The position numbers and the translations under genes were made by a program. Shown here one piece after another: positions 1 to 9,795 of a stretch of 58,013 bases of DNA (its first letter is position 1; each line of letters begins with the position of its first letter). The DNA lies in the NCBI GenBank assembly GCA_003427395.1, contig BFEA01000127.1, positions 824,738 through 882,750 on the forward strand. The letters run 5' to 3'. The notes under the pieces were generated by a model, which worked only from the letters and a program-made list of their open reading frames with translations, was not told the DNA's origin and ran no database searches. The stretch comes from Chara braunii. Lineage: Eukaryota; Streptophyta; Charophyceae; Charales; Characeae.

Positions 1-8
1 TAACTTGT

Positions 9-182
9 CAAAATCCTTCGATGGTCTAATTAGAATCTTTCGATTGCTAATCAAAATCCTTCAACAGTCTGATTAGAATCTTTCGATAGCTAATCAGAAT
101 CCTTCAATAATCTGATTAGAATCTTTCTACAGGTAATCTGATTAGAATCCTCGTGTAATCTGATTAGAACCGTTCAATTAGG
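9..182. repeat. Minisatellite, about 22-base unit
   Basis: Imperfect tandem copies of a unit built around AATCTGATTAGAATCCTTC, alternating with a variant containing GCTAATC. About seven copies are visible and the first begins near the window edge, so the array may extend to the left. No coding potential. Confidence 0.75.
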
Positions 183-330
183 AAGGTTCGCGGTAGTGTT
201 TTACAGACCGAAACCATTTCCGGCCCTGTTAGAATGTACCTGGATGCTGATACTGTCTACATTCGTCCGGATCATGCAGCTGACCCTACGTATTGACGGG
301 TGTAGCGATGCAAGGCCAAGTTTCCCCGGA

Positions 331-357
331 CTTTCTTTTTTTTTTTTTTTTTTTTCC
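331..357. repeat. Poly-T tract at the SINE 3' end
   Basis: A run of T next to the 3' end of the minus-strand SINE, equivalent to an A-rich tail on the SINE strand. Open frames across it are poly-Phe or poly-Lys artefacts. Confidence 0.6.
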
Positions 358-387
358 CTCCCTCCCTTTTCAATGAGGAGGGCGACG

Positions 388-612
388 GAATTGAGATATC
401 ATCATGGAACTGACCGGCCTCAGGTAACTCAGAATTACAGTATGTTTCTCTGTAACTCAGAATTACAGTATGTTTCTCTGTTCTTGTGCTTGCATATGGG
501 CTCGAACTCGGGTCTGTATTTCTTTTTTCTTTTTTTTTCCTTTTTTTTTCTTTTTTTTTTTCGGGTCTGTATTTCAACAGTGCGTGGGTATACCAACTGG
601 ACTTTAGCTCGT
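388..612 (-). mobile_element. tRNA-derived SINE, minus strand, internally rearranged
   Basis: Read on the minus strand, an A-box-like start (CCAGTTGGTATACCCACGCA) is followed by TGTTGAAATACAGACCCGA and a B-box-like GTTCGA near 498-516, then a body ending in GATATCTCAA. The same order is seen in the copies at 2.2, 44.6 and 55.5 kb. A T-rich tract (520-560) separates two copies of the GGGTCTGTATTTC segment, and a 28-base segment (425-452, 453-480) is tandemly doubled. tRNA origin is inferred from box sequences; the family name is not known to me. Confidence 0.6.
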
Positions 613-684
613 TATTCCCGGGGGCGTTTCTGTTATGCTGCGCAGTTTATCATTGTTACATACGACTGGCTACGAAGACCATCG

Positions 685-760
685 ACACACCGCTCTCGAA
701 ATGTGCAGATGAGAATGAACTTCCCGCCAGAACACGACCAGATGCACCCGCCGCATTTTT
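685..760 (-). repeat. Fragment related to the foldback element at 35.4 kb
   Basis: The segment with CTCTCGAAATGTGCAGATGA, followed by GAATGAACTTCCCGCCAGAACA, matches the reverse complement of about 35420-35475 and 35200-35250. It is a short dispersed fragment of the hairpin-bearing repeat family found in the composite element at 34.8-36.2 kb. Confidence 0.55.
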
Positions 761-779
761 TTATTTTTTCACATTTCTA

Positions 780-2140
780 GTGTGCTGTGGCGAGGCCCTA
801 GGAAATCGTCGAGTTCCATTAGAGTAATATTATTGTATTAAGCCTATCAAAATAATTAATTCCATTTTTAAAATGCGACAATGGCAGCGTTTGTTCATTA
901 GGGCTTCTATAAATCTTCACGAGCCAATGGACCTCGCTCCACTACATGTACCTGGACTGCATTTCGAAGAGGTACATTTGGACTGATACAGCATTTTCCG
1001 AATGCATTTGGAGTACTACCAGCTGCTGATACATTTTTAAAAGGTTGTGCAGTGGAGCGAGCTCCAATCACGTACAGGTTCTTTTTTGGGTCCTTTTTTG
1101 GTCTTTCTGTCCTTCTTTTGTCCTTTTTTTTTGTCGTTTTTTGTCGTCGTTTTTTGTCTTTTTTTGTCAACTTTGCAATGCATGGACTATGGCCTGGCTA
1201 TTCCCGATTCAATTCAATTCTTCTTCTTTTTTATTTTCTTCTTTTCTTATTTTTCTTATTTCTTTCCTATTTTTCTTCTTTTTTGTTTTTCCTCGACTTG
1301 CGAAGAAAGAGTTGTCGCTGAAAACGTCTTCCCTCCCCCCCCCCTTTTTTTTCAATGGAAACTGAGCTCATTTCATCACCTAAAGGAAGGGGAGGCCGAA
1401 AAATCCTCCACAAACAACCCGGAATAAAATACTGGGACCATTACTACTCAACTTAGGTGCAGGAGGCTTTGGGATTGAGTCCAGCGGCAGAAAAAAAATG
1501 GCCACAACAAGACCGCTGCCCGGACTTTCCACAACTCTGGGAATAAAAGCAACCCTTACCGCTTGAAAGCCACACAAGCCACCCAAACAACGAAAATTCC
1601 CATCATGGGTCCTGAAGCTTGGCAAGTATGAATGCATGAAAAAAAGTGGAAAAGAAAAGAAGTGAAGGCATAAAGTACCTGAATCTGTACCTACCTCGTT
1701 TCTGAACCATATGCAGTTGGAACAAATTATCAATCTGCCGGTCGCCGTTCTACAGGCTGAGAGGTAGATTCCTACAATGCCAGGAAGATAATCTCTCTCT
1801 CTCTGTGGTTATGTTCGTTCCCGGCCCCCCTCTGCCTCCCTTACCCGTTAAAGAAAAAAGTACATTCTTTCTCTGCTCGGCTGGCTCTCAGCTATTTGTT
1901 GGATTAATGCACCGCTTATATTCCCTCCTCGACCCTGGTCTCAGATTCGTGGTTGGGGGAGGGGGGGGGAGGGGCGGGGGGCTTTTTATTATTGACAGAG
2001 CAGGGGGTGGAGAACTGGCCGGGAGCATTTCGTATGCCGTCTATATCTCTCTGTTCTTTTCTTGTGTGTTTTTTTTCCCTTTCTTCGTTCCCTCCTTCCT
2101 TTCTTTTCTTCTCTTTTCTTCTTTAAGAAAAGGGCAACGG
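780..2140. other. Unassigned, T-rich low-complexity stretch
   Basis: Between about 1080 and 1360 the plus strand is dominated by TTTTTGTC and TTCTTTT runs, giving overlapping Phe-rich frames that are not credible proteins. 1490-1940 has mixed composition and no recognisable repeat or protein. A G-rich run lies at 1954-1980. I see no gene. Confidence 0.5.
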
Positions 2141-2145
2141 CCTTT

Positions 2146-2300
2146 TGGATTTCATCATCGATCTGACCGTCCCCAGGTTATTCATAAGTATTTTATTTCA
2201 TTCATTCCGGTTCTCTCATCTGCTGAACTCGAACTCGGCTCTGCATTTTTCAAAATAGTTCATGGGTGTCTACCAGTTCAGCTAGGCTCATTGGTCTATT
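2146..2300 (-). mobile_element. tRNA-derived SINE, minus strand
   Basis: On the minus strand the head AGCCTAGCTGAACTGGTAGA resembles a tRNA A box, and GAGTTCGAGTTC is B-box-like. The body then runs to GATCGATGATGAAATCC and AGGCCGTTGCCCTTTTC at the 3' end. It lies head-to-tail with a second copy just downstream in window coordinates. Confidence 0.6.
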
Positions 2301-2310
2301 GGTTCGACCT

Positions 2311-2425
2311 TGAGATATCCGACTGACCATCCCCAGGTAATCCAGAAGTTTTTGAGTGTTCTTCATCTCGTTGCGTCGGGACCCGGATTCCGGTCTGTGT
2401 TTCAACAGTTGGTTCGTACGGCGCT
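2311..2425 (-). mobile_element. tRNA-derived SINE fragment, minus strand
   Basis: It has the same order as the neighbouring SINE: AACTGTTGAAACACAGACCG, then GAATCCGGGTCC, then a body ending in GGATATCTCAA. The A-box region is degraded. The arrangement with 2146-2300 suggests a dimer or adjacent insertions. Confidence 0.5.
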
Positions 2426-2479
2426 CGTTATTGTCGAGGTATGGGTGCCGCCTCTTTTTTTTTTTTTTGTAGGCCTCTC

Positions 2480-3200
2480 ATTTTGAACGATGGTCTGACC
2501 AGGCTTATGTATTATCGTTGACGTCCATCATTGACGTAGATAGGGTGGGCGATGAGATACCCTGGTGGTAGACAGGGAGGACTCAAGATGAAATGAGGGT
2601 GGAGAGTGAAGTGATCTTCCTCAACGGATTGGGGCCTCGCTCTGGTTGTGCTGAACACTCGACGTGTACGTGGGCTGCGCGTTAGTGCATACGCATTTGG
2701 ACTAAGCAAACATTTTGAACGTATCAGGACTAACACGAGGCCCGGATACGTTTAGGAAGTTGTGCAGTGGAGCCAGGCCCATTGGCCGTTACTCTGTCCT
2801 ACCATCTTTTCCCGAACAGAACGCATCCTCATCGTGACTATATTGGACCCAAAAGATGGCTTGTCTACACATGGGGATCCGTTGTGTTTGGGGAAAAACA
2901 GTAGGCTTATGGCTTACTCACACTACCGGTACCACTGTTTTAAATGTATTTGACTGCGGCCGGACGTGGATGCACGTGGCTGCAATCACGTCCAGAGCTG
3001 AGTCGAAAAAAGTCCGAATGTCAGTATGCCCTTAGACACCCTGACAGAGGTGGTAGCTGAAGGTTGTAGTACACTGTGAACTGGCCTCTGACAAGAACTG
3101 TTTTGAATATTTTACAGAACAAGATCTGTCAGCTATTTTAAAGCACAACAGCAATAATCGTAGGCGCATTGGCTCCGATGTATTGCTTTCTTTTTTCCTT
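2480..3200. other. Unassigned sequence
   Basis: No repeat family or protein recognised. Short open frames on both strands look random. Confidence 0.4.
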
Positions 3201-3213
3201 TTTTGCCTATGGT

Positions 3214-3243
3214 TTATGCGTGTTACCCTTGGGCAGGGGCGAG
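3214..3243 (-). pseudogene. U6 snRNA-like fragment (3' part)
   Basis: Read on the minus strand, CCCCTGCCCAAGGGTAACACGCATAAACC resembles the U6 segment CCCCTGCGCAAGGATGACACGCATAAA. It is a degraded partial copy 32 bases away from a longer U6-derived copy and separated from it by a T-run. Confidence 0.5.
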
Positions 3244-3274
3244 TTTTTTTTTTTTTTTGTATTTTTTTCCCCAT

Positions 3275-3357
3275 GGTTTATGCGTGTCATCCTTGTTCAG
3301 GGGCCGTGCGAAGCGTCTCTGTGGCGTTCCAATTTTAACAGATGTCCTGAAGGACCC
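3275..3357 (-). pseudogene. U6 snRNA pseudogene
   Basis: On the minus strand it begins GTCCTTCAGGACATCTG, keeping the 5' stem-loop of plant U6. It continues TTAAAATTGGAACG, a mutated ACAGAG region, then GGCCCCTGAACAAGGATGACA and CACGCATAAACC. The AGATTAGCAT segment is altered (GACGCTTCGCAC). It is followed by an A-rich run on the RNA strand. No snRNA promoter (USE plus TATA) is evident, so this is probably a retrocopy. Confidence 0.7.
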
Positions 3358-3535
3358 GCAATGTATAGCCGGTGCACCAGACCAAGTTTTGCCTGCGCTA
3401 TACACACATATTTGGTGATATATTGTAAAGTACATATATAAAATATATATATACGTCCCGATATGGACAACGAAGATACAAGGAGGGGCCATCTCGGCCG
3501 GAGTGCAGGGTGTCGGCAAGGCAACAATGAAAATG

Positions 3536-4078
3536 AAGAAGGGGAAGAAGAAGACAAACTAGAGGAGGGAGAAGAAGAAGAAGAAGAAGAAGAAGAAGAA
3601 GAAGACGAAAAGGATGATGAACAAGAAGAAGAAGAAGAAGAAGAAGAAGAAGAAGAAGGGGAAGTAGAAGAAGTGGGAGGAGGGGAAGAGGAAGACAAAC
3701 TAGAGGAGGCAGAAGAAGAGTTTGAAGAAAGGGAAGAAGAAGACGAAGAGAAGGAGGAAGAAGAAGAAGACGAAGAAAAGAAGTAGAAGGAGAAGAAGAA
3801 GGGGAAGAGGAAGAAGTGGGGGGAGGAGGGGAAGAAGAAGACAAACTAGAGGAGGCAGAAGAAGAGTTTGAAGAAGGGGAAGAAGAAGACGAAGAAAAGG
3901 AGGAAGAAGAAGAAGACGAAGAGAAGAAGTAGAAAAGAAGTAGAAGAAGGGGAAGAAGAAGAAGTGGGAGATGACAAAGAAGAAGATGCTGACAAAGAGG
4001 AAGGGGAAGGAGAGGGAGGGGGAGAGGGAGGGGAAGGGGAAGGGGAAGGAGGAGGAGGAGAAGGGGGAAGTGGAGAGA
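3536..4078 (+). repeat. Long polypurine (GAA/GGA)n tract
   Basis: About 540 bases of nearly pure purine on the plus strand, made of GAAGAA, GGAGGA and GGGGAA blocks with an internal duplication (GACAAACTAGAGGAGG recurs near 3563, 3693 and 3840). The frame 3463-3786 would encode an almost pure Glu protein; I treat this as low complexity. Such mirror-rich purine tracts can form triplex DNA. Confidence 0.8.
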
Positions 4079-4084
4079 AGGTCG

Positions 4085-4275
4085 TCAAACAGAGATGCCC
4101 TGTAAACCGTAGGCAGAGAGGGAGAAGAGGACAACAAACGAGGGGTTGTGAACAAACTGTTTCATTGGAGTTTCACCGACTCATCAGGAGGCTGAACCCT
4201 TAACAGTCTGCAGAATCCCCTAACTGATTACATGTAAGTGATAATCCACCTTAACATCGGTTGTGGGTAAGCATC
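4085..4275 (-). repeat. Hammerhead-like dispersed repeat, copy A
   Basis: Minus-strand copy of a repeat with the motif order CTGATGA, stem-loop, GAAAC. The core lies at 4159-4187 on the minus strand. A possible stem I pairing GGGTT/AACCC flanks it. The helix II strand reads CCAAT instead of CCGAC, so helix II is weakened. Further 5' on the same strand it shares TTAAGGTGGATTATCACTT and GGGGATTCTGCAGA with copy D at 18.7 kb, so the repeat unit is at least 190 bases. Confidence 0.55.
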
Positions 4276-4553
4276 AATGACTGCCCGACAACTGATACTC
4301 CTCTGAGGTGGTGGGGACCACCAACCACTGCCCTCAAGGTACCTGTGACGAAAATCAAAGCAGACTATCACTCACGCACACCAGTCTGATGGGAAACTCT
4401 ACAGACTGTCGGTTCACACCCCCATCACAAGCCAGCAAAACACCAACGAAACAAAGAAAGGTCTATCACAGGCAAAAAATACTCCAGTCGACCCCGCTGG
4501 CACTAGAGGCACAGCATGGCCGCGTAGTGACTGCGCCGACCACAGATGCCCAA

Positions 4554-4667
4554 CCTGACCGGAGAAAACCGAAGCAGGGTGATATCGAAGTCGTGGTATA
4601 TATCATCAAACCTGACCGGAGAAAACCGAAGCAGGGGGATATCGAAGTCGTGGTATATATCATCAAG
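4554..4667. repeat. Tandem duplication, 57-base unit
   Basis: Two nearly identical units (4554-4610 and 4611-4667) containing GAAGCAGGGTGATATCGAAG. They directly abut copy B of the hammerhead-like repeat. Confidence 0.85.
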
Positions 4668-4777
4668 CAGAACTGCCCGGTAAACCATCGGCAGAGAAGG
4701 AGAAAAGGACGACAAACAAGGGGCTGTGACAAACTTTTTTGTCGGAGTTTCACCGACTCATCAGGAGGCTGAACCCC
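4660..4777 (-). repeat. Hammerhead-like dispersed repeat, copy B
   Basis: On the minus strand CTGATGA is followed by GTCGG-TGAAACT-CCGAC, a perfect five-base helix II. Then comes AAAAA, where the other copies have GAAAC, so the conserved G12 position is lost. Distal GGGG/CCCC could pair in helix I. It is inverted relative to copy C, 85 bases away. Confidence 0.55.
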
Positions 4778-4862
4778 ATATATATTTGTTCGTTGTACTC
4801 CTCTCTCTCTGCCTAGGAACCACCGGGCATTTCTCTAGAATGATCTATATATATTTATATAT

Positions 4863-4992
4863 AGGGTTCAGCCTCCTGTTGAGTCAGCGAAACTCCGACG
4901 AAACAGTTTGTGTCACAGCCCCTCGTTTGTTGTCCTCTTCTCCCTCTCTGTTTTCGGTTTGCTGGGCAGCTCTGTTTGACGATATATAGACA
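4863..4992 (+). repeat. Hammerhead-like dispersed repeat, copy C
   Basis: Plus strand: CTGTTGA (one change from CTGATGA), GTCAG-CGAAACT-CCGAC, GAAAC, AGTTTGTGTCACAGCCCC. The tail CCTCGTTTGTTGTCCTCTTC to GACGATATATA matches copies A, B and D. The order of motifs is right for a hammerhead, but a core base and one helix II pair are changed. Confidence 0.5.
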
Positions 4993-5012
4993 AAAATCAT
5001 TTATGGAATTCT

Positions 5013-5087
5013 CGCCTCGTTTGTTGTCCTCTTCTCCCTCTCTGTTTTCGGTTTACTGGGCAGCTCTGTTTGACGATATATAAACAA
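5013..5087 (+). repeat. Tail-only copy of the hammerhead-like repeat
   Basis: Repeats the 3' tail of copy C from CCTCGTTTGTTGTCC to GACGATATATA with few differences, but lacks the ribozyme-like core. Confidence 0.7.
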
Positions 5088-5464
5088 AAATCAGTTATAC
5101 AATTCTTGTGTAGTCACGGTGTCGAAAATAGTATATTGGATTGCGATATATGTATGGATGAGGTGTAGAGTGAACTAGGTTGATATGTGCGTTGGTGGCC
5201 AGGGTTGATTTCCTGCACACTTTATCTGATGTCTCTTTTTAGGAGTGAGATGCTTAAGGGGTACCTTTCAGTCCAGATACGGCGATATTGACTGGGCGTT
5301 CTATTTGGGTGAAGACAAAGATGGCGGTATTATACTTTCAGATGTCTTGACAACTTACCACCCTCCCCATGGTTCGTGCTGACGTCAAATTAATTACTCC
5401 ATGAAGCAGGCTATTTCACAGGATGGGATGTGAGGGTAGAGGAGGAAGGCCTTATTTCTAAATC
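5088..5464. other. Unassigned sequence
   Basis: No recognisable gene or repeat. It ends in a duplicated block. Confidence 0.4.
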
Positions 5465-5696
5465 GAGATGGTTGGTTCACAGCCTTCGGCGGGTGTCATT
5501 TCAGAGCCGGTGGTAGTCTCAGACGTAGACACGGCCATGTCAGAAATGTAAAGAACAAAAAATAGAAATGGTAAACTTGGAGTCAGTTGTTTCTCAGCCT
5601 TCGGCGGGTGTCATTGTCAGAAGTTGTGGTAGCCTCCGACGTAGACGGGGCCATGTCAGGAATGGAAACAAACAAAATAGATATGGTAAACTTGGA
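5465..5696. repeat. Tandem duplication, about 115-base period
   Basis: Two diverged copies beginning near AGCCTTCGGCGGGTGTCATT (5481 and 5596), each with GACGTAGAC..GGCCATGTCAG and ATGGTAAACTTGGAG. The differences between copies argue against an assembly artefact. Confidence 0.8.
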
Positions 5697-5992
5697 GACG
5701 TACTTCGCCTTCCTGTTTGAGATCTTGGTTTCTGAAACGGACTGTCGTTATTGTTACTGTCATTGTTGTTGACAAACGGAATTAAAAAAAAAAAAGACAA
5801 ACGGAATTAATGAAATTAATTAAGTGCGACACATGTAATGAATTGTGCGCGTGTCCGTGCAACTCATGCTCAGTGCAGATCTAGTTATTCTCAAGGGGTA
5901 GTTTGGTAATCCGGAGGGAAGAGGAATTGATAGCATGGTGATTGTTGGCTTGTAAGACTTATCTGCTAGGGGGGAGTGCTTGAACCCGAGTT

Positions 5993-6023
<31 letters not shown>

Positions 6024-6029
6024 CAGGGT

Positions 6030-6106
6030 AGACAGTTACTCGAGTTACGCGTGTCATCCTTGTGCAGGGGCCATGCTACTCTTCTCTGTATAGTTCCAAT
6101 GGTAAC
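6030..6106 (-). pseudogene. U6 snRNA pseudogene
   Basis: Minus strand: TTGGAACTATACAGAGAAGA, GTAGCATGGCCCCTGCACAA, GGATGACACGCGTAACTCGAG. This covers most of U6 apart from the 5' stem-loop. A run of about 25 A (on the RNA strand) lies just downstream, as in a retroposed copy. The upstream region shows no snRNA promoter that I can recognise. Confidence 0.75.
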
Positions 6107-6109
6107 GTA

Positions 6110-7412
6110 TTTAGCCAGGGATTTGAACACCATAATCGCTATTTTTTTTTTTTTGCGAACGGCGGTCTTGCTTTGATTTCTAGACAAAGCACCTTAGAGC
6201 AAACGTAAAATCTGGATGATGATGATAAGATCACAATCAAGGTTTGAGGCCTTAGAGTCGAGGAATCCTTTCCATTGGCTTCACATGCGGAAAAATAGGT
6301 TCAGCAGTCCCATTTGACACATGAAAAATACTGGGGCCAACCCAGCTTCGCCTCTGCTGGAAACCTGCACTCCTTTTGGCTGGCGCCACCAGCCATTGTG
6401 GTCTGGTAGCCCTGAGCCTCCGAAATTTTAGGAGTGAGCCCTGAAGCCATGTTGCAAGGCTGGGGCCGTGTACTGACGTTATAACTGCGAGTAACCGTAA
6501 CCCTTAGTAGTTTTTTTGCACCAGTCTGCAAAACATTCCCTGCGAATCGCCGCTTGGATTTGGCAAAACAAGGAAGCTACAGAACCGACTTTGTTTGTTT
6601 TCCAGATGTTGTGTCCCTCCTAGCCAGCCATAATACCCAGAAGCCTCTGGACCTAAAGACAGCTGCAATTCTCTTTCTTGGTTGCCACCAAACCAGCTGG
6701 TAAGAATAGCATCGCTGTTCCAAACCGTTCTCTTCCTGGGTGTGTCGACCCACGTATGGATATGGTCTGCATCAACCCACTGGATTGCTGTGGGTATACA
6801 CTTGTTACATCTGAGAATCGGTCCCTCCCTCTAGCAATCTAGCATTCCCACAAGTGGTTAGTCTTGAGGGGAGGGATGGTTGCGACTTGCAAGCATTGCA
6901 GAGAGCACTTACATCCATACCTTTTCCGGTGCACCGGACTGCAGTAGGGACATAGGAGTGGAGGTGGAGCCTTGGAGGCTTTCCTACACTGGTGTCCGTA
7001 ATGGCCCAGAATAGGGTGATCAGGAAAATAGTCCATTTTACTGAGAATTCCTTCAAATGTAACTCGGTAGGTGTTTTTTATCCATTTATCCCCATCAGGT
7101 GAGTGTTCAGAGTCTGTGCTTCGGTGCATAGAGCTCTACTTGGCCACTTGGGCACTTGGCAGGTAGGGCACTGTTCTGCAACTTCGGGTCGCCGGCGGCT
7201 TTCTTTTTCACGTTTGTCTTCCACCAGCAAGCTTTGCTAAAACCTGTGGGATCCCACTTGTAGGTACTTCCAAGGTGATTATATTCGTAAGCTTTTTTTT
7301 TTATTTTAATGCTGTTTTTTATTTTACTGAATTTACTGTCACCCTTTTTCTAAGGTGGTTTAGTTTTTCCCCAAACCAGCTCTCATGTTCTTCTCTTTTT
7401 CTATTTTCTTTA

Positions 7413-7425
<13 letters not shown>
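6110..7425. other. Unassigned; degraded MITE-like segment at about 6320-6430
   Basis: The block with TTTTGGCTGGCGCCACCAGCC followed by a GGTCTGGTAGCCC-like segment resembles the interior of the TTAA-flanked MITEs, but no terminal repeats are seen. A Cys-rich minus-strand frame (6839-7129) has two CxxC pairs, but I do not recognise it and make no gene call. Confidence 0.35.

Positions 7426-7497
<72 letters not shown>
7426..7497. repeat. Poly-T run of about 72 bases
   Basis: An unbroken T homopolymer. Its length may be a sequencing or assembly estimate. Confidence 0.9.
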
Positions 7498-7498
<1 letters not shown>

Positions 7499-7754
7499 TC
7501 CATTCTGGGGAGCGTCAGTTCGGTCCCTTTTCCACCGGCAAGTTAAAATACATGTAACACACTCTACTCGTCTCCCCCTTATGGCAGAGGTACCCAAGCG
7601 GGGCGCATTGAATACTTCCTCACCCCTGCCTCAGTTACCGTGCTACTACTACCTCCTTTTTTGCTGTACCCCCCCCCTCCCCTCTCCGGAGGCCTTCTTG
7701 GGATGTTGGGGCCTTCTGTCACTTGCTGGCCATAAACTCCTGTCTGTTGCCCTC

Positions 7755-7995
7755 AGGCCATGAACCACGCACCCCAACTTGGACTGCCTGTCCGGGCTGT
7801 GTTCTCAGGCCAGGGCCAGGCCAGTTGCCGAGCCTTCTCGTGCTGGCTGACCCTAAAGCCCTCTCTTTTGTCCTTAGAACACACATACCCATGAGCCATG
7901 AACCCTAAACCCTGGAGTGGCCGTCCGGGGCCCGTTGTCAGGGCAGGGCCAGGCCAATGCCCAAGCCCTGGGAACGAGTGGTCCCCTGTGAAGTG
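7755..7995. repeat. Imperfect direct duplication
   Basis: Two diverged copies containing CATGAACC, TGTCCGG and CAGGGCCAGGCCA (first about 7760-7835, second about 7897-7970). GC-rich and without a recognisable protein. Confidence 0.6.
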
Positions 7996-8209
7996 TCCAC
8001 TGCTGGATGGTCACCTCATTGAAGACCCCACCTGACTGTCCAAATGAGCTTGGGTGCACCCCTCTCTATGGTGCCCAGTCTCCCGTTCCCTAGGAGTTCC
8101 CTTAGGAATTTCTATTTTCTTTCCTCCTTTTTCGGAGTTTTTCCACTCCATTGCTTTCTATGGGTTACGACCAGCTGCTAATCTTCTCTTTGTCTCCATC
8201 ATTCCATTT

Positions 8210-8405
8210 TTAAACCACCAGTGCTTGGCCGATACATCGGCCGCGGGGCGTTTTTGTGCACGAGCGGCAACTTTCGGGGCTTGGCCTCCGAAGCAAAATG
8301 GCTGGCAGTGCCAGCCAAAAGGATGTCGCACTGGCTCCTTTTTGCTTGGCGCACAGGGCATTTCAAGGGTTGGAGAAAAATGCCTTGGAAGTACTGGTGG
8401 TTTAA
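8210..8405. mobile_element. TTAA-flanked MITE, copy 1
   Basis: Inverted ends ACCACCAGTGCTT and AAGTACTGGTGGT, each bordered by TTAA. Non-coding, 196 bases. The interior has GGCCGATACATCGGCCGCGG and a GGCTGGCAGTGCCAGCC hairpin also seen in other family members. TTAA target duplication is typical of piggyBac-type transposases; that link is inferred from the target site only. Confidence 0.85.
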
Positions 8406-9080
8406 CATATGTAAAGAAGGACGTTTCACTAATCGATATCAATAATACATACTAATATGCACTGCTTTGCGAGCTTCCAGGTAACTGTTCTCTGTTTTGG
8501 GAGGTCGTGAGGGCTGTTGCTCCGTACCTTTTCTGTGGGCATGCCGGCTGTTACTTAGGGCCATTACTGTGGCCATGTCGTGCGTCTATGCTGGCTTTAT
8601 GATATGTAGATTGTGGGATGTATTATGACGGGCCTCTGGGCTTTGCTGGCTGCTAAGGGTGGTGGTATGAATAGACTTTATGTGAAGCGGTAATAATTGA
8701 CAGTATGGACCGTGTGTGGGTGACTGGGAACGGCTTCAACTGCTAGTACACGGCCCCAGCCTTGCTGAAAAGAAACTTGTTGCCTACGAGATGCCATCTA
8801 AAAAAGACGGCGCAGGTGCACCGTCGATAAAAAAAATCGGTGGCCTGCGTCGCTTTCCGGATTCTGACAGGCGCCCGCGGCCGATAGCTGGATGTACTTG
8901 TGCTTTAAGAAGTCTTTGATGGAGATTCTGTAGAATGTTGAGGGCTCAGCCATTTCCAATGGTGAAAGGAAGCCCAGTGGATAGGCCAGGACCATCCATT
9001 AGGCAGTGTAGTTTTTTGTGCGGCATAAGTCAAGACTATCTATTTCGCATATAGTTGGTGCTGAGCATGGCATGATGAAG
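8406..9080. other. Unassigned sequence
   Basis: No repeat or protein recognised; only short random frames. Confidence 0.4.
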
Positions 9081-9084
9081 ATGC

Positions 9085-9222
9085 CCAACCTAAAACGCTT
9101 TCTTGTGGTATCTCAGGCCTAAAACCCTCTAGGGTGGTGTCTCACGCCTAAAACCCTCTCTTGTGGTACTAACACCTAAAACCCTATGTTGTGGTGCACC
9201 CACGCCTAAAACCCTCTCTTGC
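9085..9222. repeat. Minisatellite with CCTAAAACCCT core
   Basis: About five copies of a roughly 31-base unit, each with GCCTAAAACCCTCTCTTGTGG or a variant. The core resembles the plant telomere unit CCCTAAA but carries an extra A and long spacers, so it is an interspersed minisatellite and not a telomere. Confidence 0.7.
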
Positions 9223-9427
9223 AATGCGGTCAGTCACTTGCGCCTTTCTGTGATCTCAAAGGAGAAACTCTTATTTGTAATGACTACTAGTAACATTTAA
9301 GAACAAAGACCAACATGTCACAAAATGACTGATCAAGGGGCTACCCCAATCTTCCCAAGCTCCTTCTGGAGGGTACCAGCCAGTGGAGCTGTGGAGATCA
9401 TCACTCCTTCAGTCACTGTTTGATAGG

Positions 9428-9525
9428 GAATCATTTATGTGCTCTCTGGTTTCCACCAAAGAATCATTTGCGTGCTCTCTGGTTTCCACCAAATAATCAT
9501 TTGCGTGCTCTCTGGTTTCCGCCAA
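9428..9525. repeat. Tandem triplication, 33-base unit
   Basis: Three units (9428-9460, 9461-9493, 9494-9525) containing AATCATTTGCGTGCTCTCTG. The length is a multiple of three, so a frame stays open across it (9420-9869), but that frame resembles no known protein. Confidence 0.85.
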
Positions 9526-9639
9526 CACACTTGGAGAAAGTAGAAATCCAAGCTTCAGCAAGAAACTGCCGCACAAACATTTGGTTTCCCGCTGTACTCA
9601 GCAGGAAGCAGGCTGCAGTGGACTCAGTTCGTTACCTGT

Positions 9640-9795
9640 CTGTATTTGGCAAGAAGCTGTATGCCCGAGCCAGCCTTAGTTGGTTGCCAGCCTGTATTCA
9701 GCAAGAAGCTGTATGCACGAGCCGTGAATTTGCACTATGTTCACTAGCTTATAATCAGCAGGAAGCTGTATGCCCGAGCCATGAATGTGACACTG
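9640..9795. repeat. Irregular direct repeat
   Basis: The segment AAGCTGTATGCCCGAGCCA recurs three times (near 9652, 9704 and 9762) with variable spacers. Confidence 0.65.

Noticed and set aside
1045-1427. Phe-rich overlapping frames that look like membrane proteins
   Set aside because: They come from T-rich low-complexity DNA, open in all three frames.
3463-3786. A Glu-rich 107-residue protein
   Set aside because: It is the translation of a GAA/GGA microsatellite; the opposite strand gives equally long Leu/Ser frames.
6839-7129. Cys-rich minus-strand frame with two CxxC pairs, possible zinc finger
   Set aside because: Spacing fits no family I know and the frame lacks context; probably chance.
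8210-8405. CRISPR-like repeat and spacer structure from the recurring ACCACCAGTAC motifs
   Set aside because: The motifs are inverted pairs bordered by TTAA at dispersed sites, which is transposon-like, and the genome is eukaryotic.
9085-9222. Telomere repeat
   Set aside because: The unit is CCTAAAACCCT with long spacers, not tandem CCCTAAA.
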